From contig NZ_JAHGUP010000050.1 of the NCBI RefSeq assembly GCF_001989995.2, positions 1 to 60,596 of the forward strand: a stretch of 60,596 bases of DNA. Reading direction: 5' to 3'. The stretch comes from Vibrio anguillarum (GTDB taxonomy: Bacteria > Pseudomonadota > Gammaproteobacteria > Enterobacterales > Vibrionaceae). The position numbers and the translations under genes were made by a program. Numbering within the stretch: the first letter of the stretch is position 1; each line of letters opens with the position of its first letter. This document shows positions 37,161 through 45,978 of this stretch, piece by piece. The notes beneath the pieces are model-generated. The model was not told the origin of the DNA. It saw only the letters and a program-made list of their open reading frames with translations, and ran no database searches.

Positions 37161-37187
37161 GAAAGAGCGCCTTTTGGCGCTCTTTTT
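37161..37187. terminator. Bidirectional terminator ibpA/avtA
   Basis: A perfect hairpin AGAGCGCC-tttt-GGCGCTCT has T runs on both strands, between convergent ibpA and avtA. Confidence 0.9.
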
Positions 37188-37205
37188 CATGGCAGAAAGG
37201 ATGAA

Positions 37206-38453
37206 TTACTGTTGATACGCTAATGCCACTTCTTGAGCAATAATTTGAATGCCCTTTTGCATGGCTTCATCATCTTGCACGTAGTTCATGCGTAGACACT
37301 GATGCGCGTGTTGCCAATCGTCTTGTTGACCAATAAAGAAATATTCACCCGGTACAATCAATACTCCTCTGGCTTTTAGACGTTGGTAAAGTTCCATCGT
37401 GGTGATCGGGAGCTCATCAAACCAGAGCCATAAAAAGATCGCCCCTTCTGGTTTATGGATACGAAAGCGCGGGTCGCTAATGGCTTGCTTGAGTAACTCG
37501 ACTGCCCTTTGTGATTTCTGCTGGTAAAAGGGCTTGATCACATCGCGACTGAGCCTTAATAGATCGCCTTTTTCAATCATATGATGAGCAATGGCTGGGC
37601 CGATGCTGCCTGGCGCTAAGCTAATGATGCCATTCATGTTGGTTAATGCTTGGGTAATGGTTTCGTTGGCAATGACGATACCGCAGCGCACACCGGGTAA
37701 ACCCAGTTTCGAAAGGCTCATGCATAAAATGGTGTTGTCATTCCAAAAGGGTTCAATCTCTTCAAAAATGATATTGGGAAATGGAACGCCGTATGCATTG
37801 TCGATAATCAGTGGGATATTGTTCTCTCTAGCCAGCTTATCGAGCTTGTGGATCTCTTGTTCTGTGAGCACATTTCCCGTCGGATTGGTTGGACGGGAAG
37901 CACAAATGGCGGCTACCGACGAATCCACGCTCAAGGTTTCGAAATCCACGTGGTATTTGAATAAGCCATTGTCGAGTAGTTCTATTTCTGGGCGATAGGA
38001 GACAAAAATATCTTCATCTATCCCGGCATCACCATAACCAATATATTCAGGCGCTAATGGCAGTAAAATTTTCTTATGTGAACCATCAGCTTGCTGGCCA
38101 GCAAATAGATTAAATAGATAGAAAAATCCACTCTGGCTGCCATTGGTTAAGCTAATGTTCTTTTCACTGATTTCCCAGCCATAGGTTTCTTTGAGCAGTT
38201 TTGCGAGAGATTTAACGAACAGATCTTTACCTTGTGGGCCATCATAGTTGGCGAGGGCAGCGATCAGTTCACCACTGCTAAGCATGTCAGCACTGGTTTG
38301 ATGAAAGTAGTCAATCATGGCGGGAATGGCGGCTGGGTTACCACCGCCGAGCATAATGGCTCCGGCGGTGCGCAGGCCATCATTGAGATCGTCCATTAAC
38401 TGGGTAATACCGGAATACTGATTAAATTTTTCACCAAATTTCGAAAACTGCAT
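37206..38453 (-). CDS. avtA: Valine-pyruvate aminotransferase AvtA
   Basis: AvtA is a PLP-dependent class I/II aminotransferase that interconverts valine plus pyruvate with 2-ketoisovalerate plus alanine. The 415-residue protein (417 in E. coli) begins MQFSKFGEKFNQYSGITQLM. It shows GGGNPAAIPAM near residue 37, SRPTNPTGNVLT near 186 and the PLP-lysine region CMSLSKLGLPGVRCGIV near 244-260. It is a single-gene unit convergent with ibpA. Together with the nearby ilv operon it forms a branched-chain amino-acid neighbourhood. Confidence 0.93.
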   Translation of the reverse strand: MQFSKFGEKFNQYSGITQLMDDLNDGLRTAGAIMLGGGNPAAIPAMIDYFHQTSADMLSSGELIAALANYDGPQGKDLFVKSLAKLLKETYGWEISEKNISLTNGSQSGFFYLFNLFAGQQADGSHKKILLPLAPEYIGYGDAGIDEDIFVSYRPEIELLDNGLFKYHVDFETLSVDSSVAAICASRPTNPTGNVLTEQEIHKLDKLARENNIPLIIDNAYGVPFPNIIFEEIEPFWNDNTILCMSLSKLGLPGVRCGIVIANETITQALTNMNGIISLAPGSIGPAIAHHMIEKGDLLRLSRDVIKPFYQQKSQRAVELLKQAISDPRFRIHKPEGAIFLWLWFDELPITTMELYQRLKARGVLIVPGEYFFIGQQDDWQHAHQCLRMNYVQDDEAMQKGIQIIAQEVALAYQQ

Positions 38454-38605
38454 TGCTGACTGCCTAATTCATTCTTGTATTTGCTTGCATAAAGGGGCAT
38501 GAAACGATGCCATGCCCATCGAGTAATCCTTGAACATACCCCAATGTTTTTGCGAGTCAAAGCACTATTTTTCGCCAAATAACACACTGCGGTCAGATAA
38601 AACAA

Positions 38606-38633
38606 AAAGCCCAGCGGATGGCCGCTGGGCTTT
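38606..38633 (-). terminator. Terminator of glyQS
   Basis: A strong 12-bp hairpin AAAGCCCAGCGG/CCGCTGGGCTTT is followed by T-rich sequence on the minus strand, downstream of glyS. Confidence 0.9.
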
Positions 38634-38666
38634 GATAGATTAATTTGTGTGCCGAAATATCAGCGA

Positions 38667-40748
38667 CTACTTTTGCAGCAGTGAAATATCAGCAATTTGT
38701 AGGAACAGATTACGCAAGTTGTTGAGCAGCGTTAAACGGTTTTGTTTTAATGCTTCATCGTCTGCCATCACCATGACATTATCAAAGAAAGCATCAACAG
38801 GTTCACGTAGTGCTGCCAGCTTGCTCAGTGCTTGTTGGTAATCACCGGTAGCGAAAGCAGGTTCTAGTGCTTCGGTCATCACTTCCACTTCTTCCGCTAA
38901 GGCTTTTTCGGTCGCTTCTTGAAGAAGTGTTAGGCTGATTTCTGCAGCCAGTTCACCGTCAAATTTCGCTAAAATGTTACCGACACGCTTGTTTGCCGCC
39001 GCTAGGGCTTCAGCCGCGTCCAGTTCACGGAAGTGGGAAACTGCTTTAACACGTTTGTCAAAATCAGCGGGTTTGGTTGGACGACGAGCAAGTACCGCTT
39101 GGATGATGTCGACGCTAAAACCTTCATCTTGATACCAAGCACGGAAACGGCCAAGCATAAACTCAATTACATCGTGCTCAACGTTGTCGTTGGTAAGGCG
39201 ATCACCAAACAGCGATTTCGCTTTTGCTACGAGGTCAACTAAGTCCAAGTTATAGCCGTATTCAACGATGATGCGCAGTACACCCAGTGATGCGCGACGC
39301 AGAGCAAAGGGATCCGAGCCTTTTGGTGCTTGGCCAATACCGAAGATGCCGACTATGGTGTCTAGCTTGTCTGCGATTGCCACAGCGGCGGAAACGCCAT
39401 TGGTTGGCAGAGCATCGCCAGCAAAGCGTGGCATGTACTGTTCGTTTAGTGCAACGGCGACTTCTTCTGCTTCTCCGTCATGGCGAGCATAATGCATACC
39501 CATCACGCCTTGCGTGTCGGTAAATTCAAACACCATTGAGGTCATCAAATCGCATTTAGCCAGTAAGCCCGCACGTTTTGATTTTTCTACATCCGCGCCA
39601 ATCTGTTCTGCAATGTAACCAGCCAGTTCAGTAATACGGTCAGTTTTATCTTTAATCGTACCCAACTGCTGTTGGAAAATCGCGGTTTCTAGTCGTGGTA
39701 GACGATCGACTAATTTGCTTTTGAGATCGGTATTAAAGAAGAATTCCGCGTCCGCTAAGCGTGGACGAACGACTTTCTCGTTGCCTTCGATAACATGGCG
39801 AGGCTCTTTCGACTCGATGTTAGAGACGAAAATAAAGTTAGGCAGCAATTGCTTATTCGCATCGCTCATCTGATGAGAATAAACCGGGAAGTATTTTTGG
39901 TCACCTTTCATGGTGTAAACCAAAGCTTCTGACGGTACTTTAAGGAATTTTTCTTCAAATTTCGCCGTCAGCACCACTGGCCATTCAACCAGTGAGGTCA
40001 CTTCTTCAACCAAGTCATCGTCAAGATCGGCAACACCGCCAACCTGTAGCGCTGCTTTTTGTGCATCCGCAATAATTATTGCTTTACGTGCATCGTAATC
40101 GGCGATTACTTTACCGCGCTGTTCTAAAATCGCTGGGTATTGCTCTGCTGAATCGATGGTGAACTCTTTTTCGCCCATAAAGCGGTGGCCACGAATGGTG
40201 CGCGCAGAAGCTACGCCTAAGATCTCACCTTCGATCAGTTCATCACCCATCAAAATAGTCAGAGTTTTTACTGGGCGGATAAATTGTGTTTCTTTATCAC
40301 CCCAGCGCATGGGTTTGGCGATAGGCAAGTTTGCTAACGCTTTGGCGGCAAGTTCAACCACAATAGCTTTGGCATCTTGGCCTTTGACTTCCTGTTTGAA
40401 CAGTAGCCATTCACCTTGTTCTGTTGTTAGGCGATCCGCTAGCTCAACAGTAATGCCGTTACCACGCGCCCAGCCTTGTGCTGCTTTGGTTGGATTGCCA
40501 TCGGCATCAAAAGCAACAGAAATAGCGGGGCCACGTTTTTCGACCACTTTATCCGCTTGACCTTGGGCCAAGTTGGTCACTTTCAGTGCTAAACGGCGAG
40601 GGGTTGCAAACCATTTGATGCCTTCGTGTGCCAGTTCAGCGGTTTTCAATTCTGCGGCAAAGTTAGCCGCAAACGCTTCAGCCAAAGTGCGAAGTTGTTT
40701 TGGTGGTAGCTCTTCTGTGCCTAATTCAATTAGAAATTCTTTTGCCAT
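38667..40748 (-). CDS. glyS: Glycyl-tRNA synthetase beta subunit GlyS
   Basis: GlyS is the beta subunit of the bacterial heterotetrameric glycyl-tRNA synthetase and holds the tRNA-binding domains. From the ATG at 40748 it has 693 residues (689 in E. coli) and begins [21 protein letters not shown]. It also has the HD-like [16 protein letters not shown] segment ([18 protein letters not shown]) and the C-terminal anticodon-binding domain ending near LLQK. A longer in-frame reading to 40820 overlaps glyQ and is not supported. Its start follows the glyQ stop by one base, so coupling is likely. Confidence 0.97.
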   Translation of the reverse strand: MAKEFLIELGTEELPPKQLRTLAEAFAANFAAELKTAELAHEGIKWFATPRRLALKVTNLAQGQADKVVEKRGPAISVAFDADGNPTKAAQGWARGNGITVELADRLTTEQGEWLLFKQEVKGQDAKAIVVELAAKALANLPIAKPMRWGDKETQFIRPVKTLTILMGDELIEGEILGVASARTIRGHRFMGEKEFTIDSAEQYPAILEQRGKVIADYDARKAIIIADAQKAALQVGGVADLDDDLVEEVTSLVEWPVVLTAKFEEKFLKVPSEALVYTMKGDQKYFPVYSHQMSDANKQLLPNFIFVSNIESKEPRHVIEGNEKVVRPRLADAEFFFNTDLKSKLVDRLPRLETAIFQQQLGTIKDKTDRITELAGYIAEQIGADVEKSKRAGLLAKCDLMTSMVFEFTDTQGVMGMHYARHDGEAEEVAVALNEQYMPRFAGDALPTNGVSAAVAIADKLDTIVGIFGIGQAPKGSDPFALRRASLGVLRIIVEYGYNLDLVDLVAKAKSLFGDRLTNDNVEHDVIEFMLGRFRAWYQDEGFSVDIIQAVLARRPTKPADFDKRVKAVSHFRELDAAEALAAANKRVGNILAKFDGELAAEISLTLLQEATEKALAEEVEVMTEALEPAFATGDYQQALSKLAALREPVDAFFDNVMVMADDEALKQNRLTLLNNLRNLFLQIADISLLQK

Positions 40749-40749
40749 C

Positions 40750-41667
40750 TTATTTATCCTCACCCTTTTTACACATAGGGAAGCCGAGTGCTTCACGAGA
40801 TGCGTAGTACGCTTCTGCAACCGCTTTGGTCAGGTTACGGATGCGTAGGATGTAACGTTGACGTTCTGTCACCGAAATCGCTTTACGCGCGTCCAATAGG
40901 TTAAAGGCATGGCCCGCTTTCAAAATACGCTCATAGGCAGGAAGTGGCAGCGGTTTTTCTAGTTCAAGTAGATGCTTACACTCTTTTTCGCACTGGTCGA
41001 AGAAAGTGAAAAGAAAATCGACATCCGCGTGTTCGAAGTTGTAAGTGGATTGTTCGACTTCATTTTGATGGTAAATGTCACCATAGGTGACTTTACCTAA
41101 TGGGCCATCTGTCCAGACTAAGTCATACACTGAATCCACGCCTTGAATATACATGGCAAGACGTTCAATACCGTAAGTGATTTCGCCGGTGACAGGCTTG
41201 CACTCAAGGCCACCGACTTGTTGGAAGTAAGTAAATTGAGTTACTTCCATGCCGTTTAGCCACACTTCCCAGCCAAGACCCCAAGCACCTAAGGTTGGGT
41301 TTTCCCAGTTATCTTCCACGAAACGAATATCGTGTACTAGTGGGTCAACACCGAGCACCTCTAAAGACCCTAAATACAACTCTTGAATGTTGTCTGGTGA
41401 AGGTTTGATGATGACTTGGAATTGGTAATAGTGTTGCAGGCGGTTTGGGTTTTCACCATAACGACCGTCCGTTGGACGACGAGAGGGTTGAACATACGCC
41501 GTTGCAATGGGCTCTGGGCCTAAAGCTCGCAGGCATGTCATTGGGTGAGAGGTTCCTGCACCAACTTCCATGTCTAATGGTTGAACAATGGTACAGCCTT
41601 GTTGGGCCCAATAATCCTGCAGCGCGAGGATCATACCCTGAAAGGTTTTGATATCGTATTTTTGCAT
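40750..41667 (-). CDS. glyQ: Glycyl-tRNA synthetase alpha subunit GlyQ
   Basis: GlyQ is the class II catalytic subunit that forms glycyl-adenylate and charges tRNA-Gly with GlyS. I use the ATG at 41667, giving [20 protein letters not shown] and 305 residues (303 in E. coli). An in-frame extension to 41823 adds 52 residues unlike the family. Signature segments are [40 protein letters not shown] and [21 protein letters not shown] candidate extended -10 promoter (TGGGTATACT) lies upstream, but its -35 is weak. Confidence 0.97.
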   Translation of the reverse strand: MQKYDIKTFQGMILALQDYWAQQGCTIVQPLDMEVGAGTSHPMTCLRALGPEPIATAYVQPSRRPTDGRYGENPNRLQHYYQFQVIIKPSPDNIQELYLGSLEVLGVDPLVHDIRFVEDNWENPTLGAWGLGWEVWLNGMEVTQFTYFQQVGGLECKPVTGEITYGIERLAMYIQGVDSVYDLVWTDGPLGKVTYGDIYHQNEVEQSTYNFEHADVDFLFTFFDQCEKECKHLLELEKPLPLPAYERILKAGHAFNLLDARKAISVTERQRYILRIRNLTKAVAEAYYASREALGFPMCKKGEDK

Positions 41668-41849
41668 AGTCAGGTTCGCGCGATTCTTCTGTCTGAATGG
41701 ATGAAAATAACGAACAAGTATACCCAGATATTCGCTCAGCGAGTAGGGGTAATCTTGCTTAATTAATGGTCGAAAATCCGTTTTGGTCGAATTTATCGCA
41801 TCGATTGTGCCAAATTCCTGCACATGAACGATTTTGACTTATTTCTAAC

Positions 41850-41878
41850 TTGAGATTTTCACTCGGCCTGATTAGAAT
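41850..41878 (+). promoter_or_regulatory. Promoter of mneA riboswitch transcript
   Basis: A -35 TTGAGA (41850-41855), 17-bp spacer and -10 TAGAAT (41873-41878) place the start near 41885. That is exactly where the riboswitch aptamer begins. Confidence 0.65.
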
Positions 41879-41884
41879 TGCGCC

Positions 41885-42081
41885 GTCTTTGGGGAGTAGC
41901 TTACCAGTGAGATTTCTTATCTTAATGGTTCGTTCGTCAACATAATTGGTGCCAAATCACCGTGGCGTTCGAGGCTAAAGTCATTTTAGCTTAGCAAGAC
42001 CTTAGACAAACATCACAAACCGGGGCGGGGAGTGGCGTTTGTCTATGGTTATTATAATTATCCCGCCCCATTGAGCCTGTC
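41885..42081 (+). promoter_or_regulatory. yybP-ykoY manganese riboswitch of mneA
   Basis: The leader carries the yybP-ykoY landmarks. GGGGAGTAGC (41891-41900) lies near the 5' end, CGTTCGTCAACATAA in the middle and GCAAGACCTTAGAC at the 3' end of the aptamer (to about 42011). This family senses Mn2+ and activates Mn exporters. Downstream, GTTTGTCTATGGT (42037-42049) is complementary at 12 of 13 positions to the aptamer 3' strand ACCTTAGACAAAC (41999-42011). GGGGCGGG (42022-42029) can pair with CCCGCCCC (42062-42069) just before the GTG start. These are plausible mutually exclusive switch structures; translational control is inferred. Confidence 0.88.
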
Positions 42082-42636
42082 GTGAGCGTATTAGCTATTT
42101 CAATTACTACCGTCGCCTTAGCTGAAATTGGCGATAAAACCCAACTGCTTTCTCTGCTGCTAGCCAGTCGTTATCGTAAACCTTTGCCTATTATTGCCGC
42201 CATTTTTGTCGCAACGATGGTTAACCATGCACTCGCTGCTTGGCTGGGCGTGGTCGTTGCCGATTACCTGTCACCAGAAATCCTTAAATGGGTGTTGGTC
42301 GCCAGCTTCCTTGCCATGGCGGGTTGGGTGTTAATTCCAGACAAACTCGACGGTGATGAAAAGATTACCAATCGAGGTCCTTTTGTCGCTAGCTTCATCG
42401 CTTTTTTTGTCGCTGAAATTGGCGATAAAACCCAAATAGCAACGTCTATTCTTGGTGCGCAATATGCGGATGCTCTACTGTGGGTGGTGCTCGGAACGAC
42501 GATTGGTATGTTGCTGGCTAACGTACCTGTGGTGCTGATTGGTAAATTATCCGCCGATAAAATGCCGCTAGGACTTATTCGTAAAATCACGGCGGTACTC
42601 TTTTTGATATTAGCGATCGGCGCGGCGATTTGGTAA
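42082..42636 (+). CDS. mneA: Manganese exporter MneA (UPF0016/GDT1 family)
   Basis: This 184-residue membrane protein belongs to the UPF0016/TMEM165-GDT1 family. It has two homologous halves, each with the ion-binding motif EIGDKT (residues 15-20 and 112-117), and six hydrophobic helices. The V. cholerae member MneA exports Mn2+ and protects against manganese stress (recalled). The start is a GTG at 42082. The ribosome site is poor (TTGAG) and lies beside the GC-rich switching stem, consistent with riboswitch control of translation. Confidence 0.9.
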   Translation: MSVLAISITTVALAEIGDKTQLLSLLLASRYRKPLPIIAAIFVATMVNHALAAWLGVVVADYLSPEILKWVLVASFLAMAGWVLIPDKLDGDEKITNRGPFVASFIAFFVAEIGDKTQIATSILGAQYADALLWVVLGTTIGMLLANVPVVLIGKLSADKMPLGLIRKITAVLFLILAIGAAIW

Positions 42637-42791
42637 TTCCAATCGATTAGATGATTGGGCGAGTGAGCGTGACACAATTTATTACTCAACTTGTCGCCCA
42701 ACGTCTACGGTTGCGTGATGAGTGACAAATTTATGCCATACTGGTCATGTTACTGTAGTGCTAGATGATGCAAGTCTAAGAGGGAATGCAT

Positions 42792-43052
42792 ATGCTGACA
42801 CGTTATATGGGAATGACCGCCAAGAGCCAAAGTTACTTGTTTACGTTCGGTTTTGTGCTGACGTTGTTGGGTATGGCGTTGACGGAAATGTGGCTACCCA
42901 TGGTGGCCGGCGCAATCATATTGTGTGGCTTAATGGTGGAATCTTGGATCCGAGTCGCGCACATTATCCCGATGCACGATGAAATTCGAACCCTGCAAAA
43001 GCAGATCACAAAACTGCAATCAGAGATCCGCACCATCGAGTTTAATGAGTAG
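42792..43052 (+). CDS. Small membrane protein with C-terminal coiled coil
   Basis: I do not recognise a named family. The 86-residue protein has two hydrophobic segments (about residues 17-35 and 38-55) followed by a charged helix with heptad-like spacing (IRTLQKQITKLQSEIRTIE). It is therefore probably an inner-membrane protein with a cytoplasmic coiled-coil tail. I start at the ATG at 42792 because AAGAGGG lies seven bases upstream; an ATG two codons earlier overlaps that site. It lies between mneA and tusA and ends before a shared bidirectional terminator. Confidence 0.7.
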   Translation: MLTRYMGMTAKSQSYLFTFGFVLTLLGMALTEMWLPMVAGAIILCGLMVESWIRVAHIIPMHDEIRTLQKQITKLQSEIRTIEFNE

Positions 43053-43076
43053 TGTGCAGCGCAATGAATCAATAGC

Positions 43077-43104
43077 AAAAGGCGGCCTTTTTGAGGTCGC
43101 CTTT
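43077..43104. terminator. Bidirectional terminator before tusA
   Basis: A hairpin AAAAGGCGGCC-tttttga-GGTCGCCTTTT (one G-T pair) lies between the convergent membrane-protein gene and tusA. Confidence 0.85.
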
Positions 43105-43135
43105 TCTTTTGCGTACGCATCACTTAGATCGAGGC

Positions 43136-43390
43136 TTAACTCAATCCTTTCTTAATCAAATAGAGATAGGGCAATGTGTCCACTTTCTCCGCAATTAACT
43201 GATGATCCATAAAGCGGCAAAAACTGGGAATGTCTCGAGTGGTTGACGGGTCATCGGCTTTCACTAGTAAAATTTCGCCATCTTGCATGGTTCGAATGGT
43301 TTTTCTGACCATCATTACAGGCTCGGGACAGCGCAATCCTTCGGCTTCGAGTATTTGTGTGGCAAGTGCCGGATCAAATGTCATATTCAA
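43136..43390 (-). CDS. tusA: Sulfur carrier protein TusA
   Basis: TusA accepts persulfide sulfur from IscS and relays it through TusBCD and TusE to MnmA for 2-thiolation of tRNA wobble uridine. The 84-residue protein has the defining [17 protein letters not shown] segment (CPEP; active Cys near residue 20) and the ISPEL-like C-terminal fold with [17 protein letters not shown]. Its pathway partner MnmG/MnmE genes are in this window too, acting at the same wobble base. Confidence 0.93.
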   Translation of the reverse strand: MNMTFDPALATQILEAEGLRCPEPVMMVRKTIRTMQDGEILLVKADDPSTTRDIPSFCRFMDHQLIAEKVDTLPYLYLIKKGLS

Positions 43391-43517
43391 ACCTAATCGA
43401 TGTTATCGCAAGGCGTAGATAATACTGGCGAGGAAAAAATATTCAATAACCACTTGGCAAAGTGATCTTTTTGTTTTAACTTACTTAACAAGTTGATAAC
43501 AATTTGGTGAGGCACTT

Positions 43518-43703
43518 ATGTTAACAGCGCTTGATAGGTTAACCATTTATTCGGTTCTCTGCTTTATCTCATTTTGTGCCTTAGTGATGCGAACGCCTGC
43601 AGAAACGTCATGGATGCCACTTTTTGGTGTCAGTGCGTCACTGGTTGGGATCTGGCTTGAGATGCATCTTTGGAAAGGCATCTCAGAAGAGCAGAATCAC
43701 TAA
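43518..43703 (+). CDS. Small two-helix membrane protein
   Basis: This 61-residue protein has no family I can name. Two hydrophobic stretches (about residues 9-25 and 33-52) predict a hairpin in the membrane, with short charged ends. A GTGAGG ribosome site lies seven bases before the ATG, and a strong terminator follows about 80 bp after the stop, supporting a real gene. It is divergent from tusA. Confidence 0.65.
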   Translation: MLTALDRLTIYSVLCFISFCALVMRTPAETSWMPLFGVSASLVGIWLEMHLWKGISEEQNH

Positions 43704-43782
43704 TCCATCACATATTGATCAACGCATTGCACTAATACGACACGTAACACATTCCGACACTATCCCCATTTTCTTGGGCTTC

Positions 43783-43808
43783 CCCGCTGAAAGGCGGGAT
43801 TTTTTTTG
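43783..43808 (+). terminator. Terminator after the 61-residue membrane protein
   Basis: A stem CCCGC-tgaaag-GCGGG is followed by eight T, just upstream of the next LysR gene. Confidence 0.85.
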
Positions 43809-43859
43809 CCTAACGCGTACACTGAGCCTATTTACCAATGACAAAAGTGGGGTTATTGC

Positions 43860-44804
43860 ATGGAGTTGGAAGATATCTATCGTCGCGATCTGAATTTATT
43901 GATTGCACTGAGAGTGTTGATAGAAGAGAGCAGTGTCAGTAAAGCGGCCCAGCGTTTAAATCTTAGCCAGTCAGCCATGAGCCGTGTATTAGGCCGGTTA
44001 CGTGATCTGCTCAATGATCCTCTTTTTACGCGTCAAGGTCAGCATCTCATTCCGACTGAAAAAGCGCTGGAGCTTAATCGCGCCTTAGGCGAGCCATTGG
44101 AGTCTCTACGTCAAATCCTTTCACCTATTGAATTTGACCCCCAGCAATGTGAACAAACCTTCACCATTGCCACGACAGATTACGCAATGCAGACCATCTT
44201 ACCGTTTGCTTTACCAAGGATATATCAAGAGGCACCAAACGTGTCGTTTGAGTTTTTACCTTTGCAGCATGATAGGTTGGCCGATCAACTGACTTATGAA
44301 GGGGCTGATTTAGCGATTTGTCGCCCAACGTCGCCAGTAGCACCATTGATGAGTGAGGTGCTTGGGCGAGTCGGTGTGCTTTGTTTGCTCTCCCAACACC
44401 ATCCGTTGGCGAATCGGCAGATCTCTTTAGCGGATTACCTGACATACCCTCATGCGATGATTGCGATCAGTGATGGTGTTAATGCCTTAATTGAACAAGC
44501 ATTAAGTGGGCAGCCTAAACGGAAAATGGTGCTCAGAGCCTATCATTTAGAAGCTGCGCTAGCGATTGTTGATACCATGCCATTGATTATTACGGTGCCT
44601 GCGGATCTGGCCTATTTAGTGGCAGAGCGTTACGCATTGGTGGTGAAGCCGTTACCGTTTCAGTTTACGCCGTTTGACTACTCTATGATTTGGCACTCGC
44701 GATGTGAGCATTCTCCTGCCCAAGAATGGTTAAGGCAGATCGTCAAACAAGAGTGCAGCCGGTTGATTGCTAAACGTATTGAAGAGATGCAGTTAGAGGG
44801 GTAA
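43860..44804 (+). CDS. LysR-family transcriptional regulator
   Basis: This 314-residue LysR-type regulator has an N-terminal winged helix-turn-helix: RDLNLLIALRVLIEESSVSKAAQRL then LSQSAMSRVLGRLRDLL. A LeuO/NodD-like effector domain follows (FTIATTDYAMQTILPFALPRI). The RDLNLL opening is typical of the NodD/LeuO/SyrM subgroup. It is convergent with acuI over a shared hairpin, so it is not in the usual divergent target arrangement. Its regulon cannot be inferred. Confidence 0.88.
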   Translation: MELEDIYRRDLNLLIALRVLIEESSVSKAAQRLNLSQSAMSRVLGRLRDLLNDPLFTRQGQHLIPTEKALELNRALGEPLESLRQILSPIEFDPQQCEQTFTIATTDYAMQTILPFALPRIYQEAPNVSFEFLPLQHDRLADQLTYEGADLAICRPTSPVAPLMSEVLGRVGVLCLLSQHHPLANRQISLADYLTYPHAMIAISDGVNALIEQALSGQPKRKMVLRAYHLEAALAIVDTMPLIITVPADLAYLVAERYALVVKPLPFQFTPFDYSMIWHSRCEHSPAQEWLRQIVKQECSRLIAKRIEEMQLEG

Positions 44805-44808
44805 AAAT

Positions 44809-44840
44809 CATCAAGCTTTGAGTAAGACCAAAGCTTGATG
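44809..44840. terminator. Hairpin between lysR gene and acuI
   Basis: A perfect 12-bp inverted repeat CATCAAGCTTTG/CAAAGCTTGATG with an 8-nt loop lies between the convergent genes. A T run follows on the minus strand (acuI side). Confidence 0.85.
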
Positions 44841-44850
44841 AATGAATAGT

Positions 44851-45831
44851 TTAAAGCTTAATCACCACGCGACCAGTCACTTGACTATTGGTGATCGTTT
44901 CAGCGTACTGCGCTGTTTGTTCGAGGGTGATTTCCTCACACGCTTGCTCAAAGTAGCTTGCAGGTAGCAGTTTCGCTAAGCTTTCCCATGCTGCCATGCG
45001 TTTTTCTAGCGGGCAAGAGACGGAGTCGACACCTTGCAGGCGTACATTGCGCAAAATGAACGGCATGACGGTGGTGGGTAAATCAAAACCCCCCGCTAAA
45101 CCACACGCGGCAACCGTGCTGTTGTAGTCCATTTGGGCTAACACTTTGGCTAACATTTTGCTGCCTACTGTATCGACCGCGCCAGCCCAAATCTGTTTTT
45201 CCAGCGGACGAGCTGGCTCTTCAAATTCGCTGCGATCAATAATGCGGCTTGCTCCTAGTTTTTCTAGCAGTGGACCATTTTGTTCAACACGACCCGTTAC
45301 CGCAGCAACTGTATAACCTAGCTTAGCTAATAGTGTTACAGCAACTGAACCCACGCCGCCACTGGCACCCGTCACCAATATTTCACCCTTTTCCGGTTGA
45401 ATACCCGCATCTAAAATGGCTTGCACGCAAAGCATGGCAGTAAAGCCAGCAGTGCCAATCATCATCGCTTTTTTGCTATCAAGGCCGTGCGCGAGTGGTA
45501 CTAACCAATCGGCTTTCAAGCGTGCTTTTTGCGCCATACCACCCCAATGGTTTTCACCCACTCCCCAACCGGTTAGTACAACTTTATCACCGCTTTGGTA
45601 GCGAGTATCTTGGGATTCAAGTACGGTTCCCGCAAGATCAATGCCCGGTACCATAGGGAAATTGCGAATGATTTTGCCTTTACCTGTAATGGCTAAACCA
45701 TCTTTGTAATTCAATGATGAGTAATCGACCGCGACTAAAACTTCACCTTGCGGTAATTGTGATTCGTCGATTTGTTCAATGGTGGCAACTGTGTTTTTTT
45801 CTTGTTGATTAAGGATTAACGCTTTAAACAT
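44851..45831 (-). CDS. acuI: Acrylyl-CoA reductase (NADPH) AcuI/YhdH
   Basis: A zinc-independent medium-chain dehydrogenase/reductase of the YhdH/AcuI type, which reduces toxic acrylyl-CoA to propionyl-CoA with NADPH. The 326-residue protein has the N-terminal NYKDGLAITGKGKI and FPMVPGIDLAGTV, then the NADPH-binding VTGASGGVGSVAVTLLAKLGY near residues 151-171. It also shares the AACGLAGG and LPTTVMPFILRNVRLQGVDS stretches of YhdH. It is monocistronic and convergent with the LysR gene. Confidence 0.9.
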   Translation of the reverse strand: MFKALILNQQEKNTVATIEQIDESQLPQGEVLVAVDYSSLNYKDGLAITGKGKIIRNFPMVPGIDLAGTVLESQDTRYQSGDKVVLTGWGVGENHWGGMAQKARLKADWLVPLAHGLDSKKAMMIGTAGFTAMLCVQAILDAGIQPEKGEILVTGASGGVGSVAVTLLAKLGYTVAAVTGRVEQNGPLLEKLGASRIIDRSEFEEPARPLEKQIWAGAVDTVGSKMLAKVLAQMDYNSTVAACGLAGGFDLPTTVMPFILRNVRLQGVDSVSCPLEKRMAAWESLAKLLPASYFEQACEEITLEQTAQYAETITNSQVTGRVVIKL

Positions 45832-45944
45832 TCGGATCTCCAGATTGGCACAGCAAGCATAAGATGTCGCTAAGTGTAGTACTGAATTAACTATGACTAA
45901 AATGAAACTTTAGCATTGGTTCTATGCGTATTATGCATCACTCA

Positions 45945-45973
45945 TAAAAAATGCCAGTCGTGGGACTGGCATT
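45945..45973 (-). terminator. Terminator of the ilv operon
   Basis: A 10-bp perfect hairpin AATGCCAGTC/GACTGGCATT followed by a T run on the minus strand lies 5 bp after the ilvA stop. Confidence 0.92.
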
Positions 45974-45978
45974 GAGCT

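Noticed and set aside
41668..41823. N-terminal extension of glyQ from 41823
   Set aside because: The family start is [11 protein letters not shown] at 41667; the extension has no similarity and would cover the promoter region.
42264..42701. 145-residue antisense frame over mneA
   Set aside because: The plus-strand frame has paired EIGDKT motifs and a riboswitch; the antisense frame has no recognisable feature.
43624..43893. 89-residue frame overlapping the 61-residue membrane protein and the LysR start
   Set aside because: It runs through a terminator hairpin and has no ribosome site.
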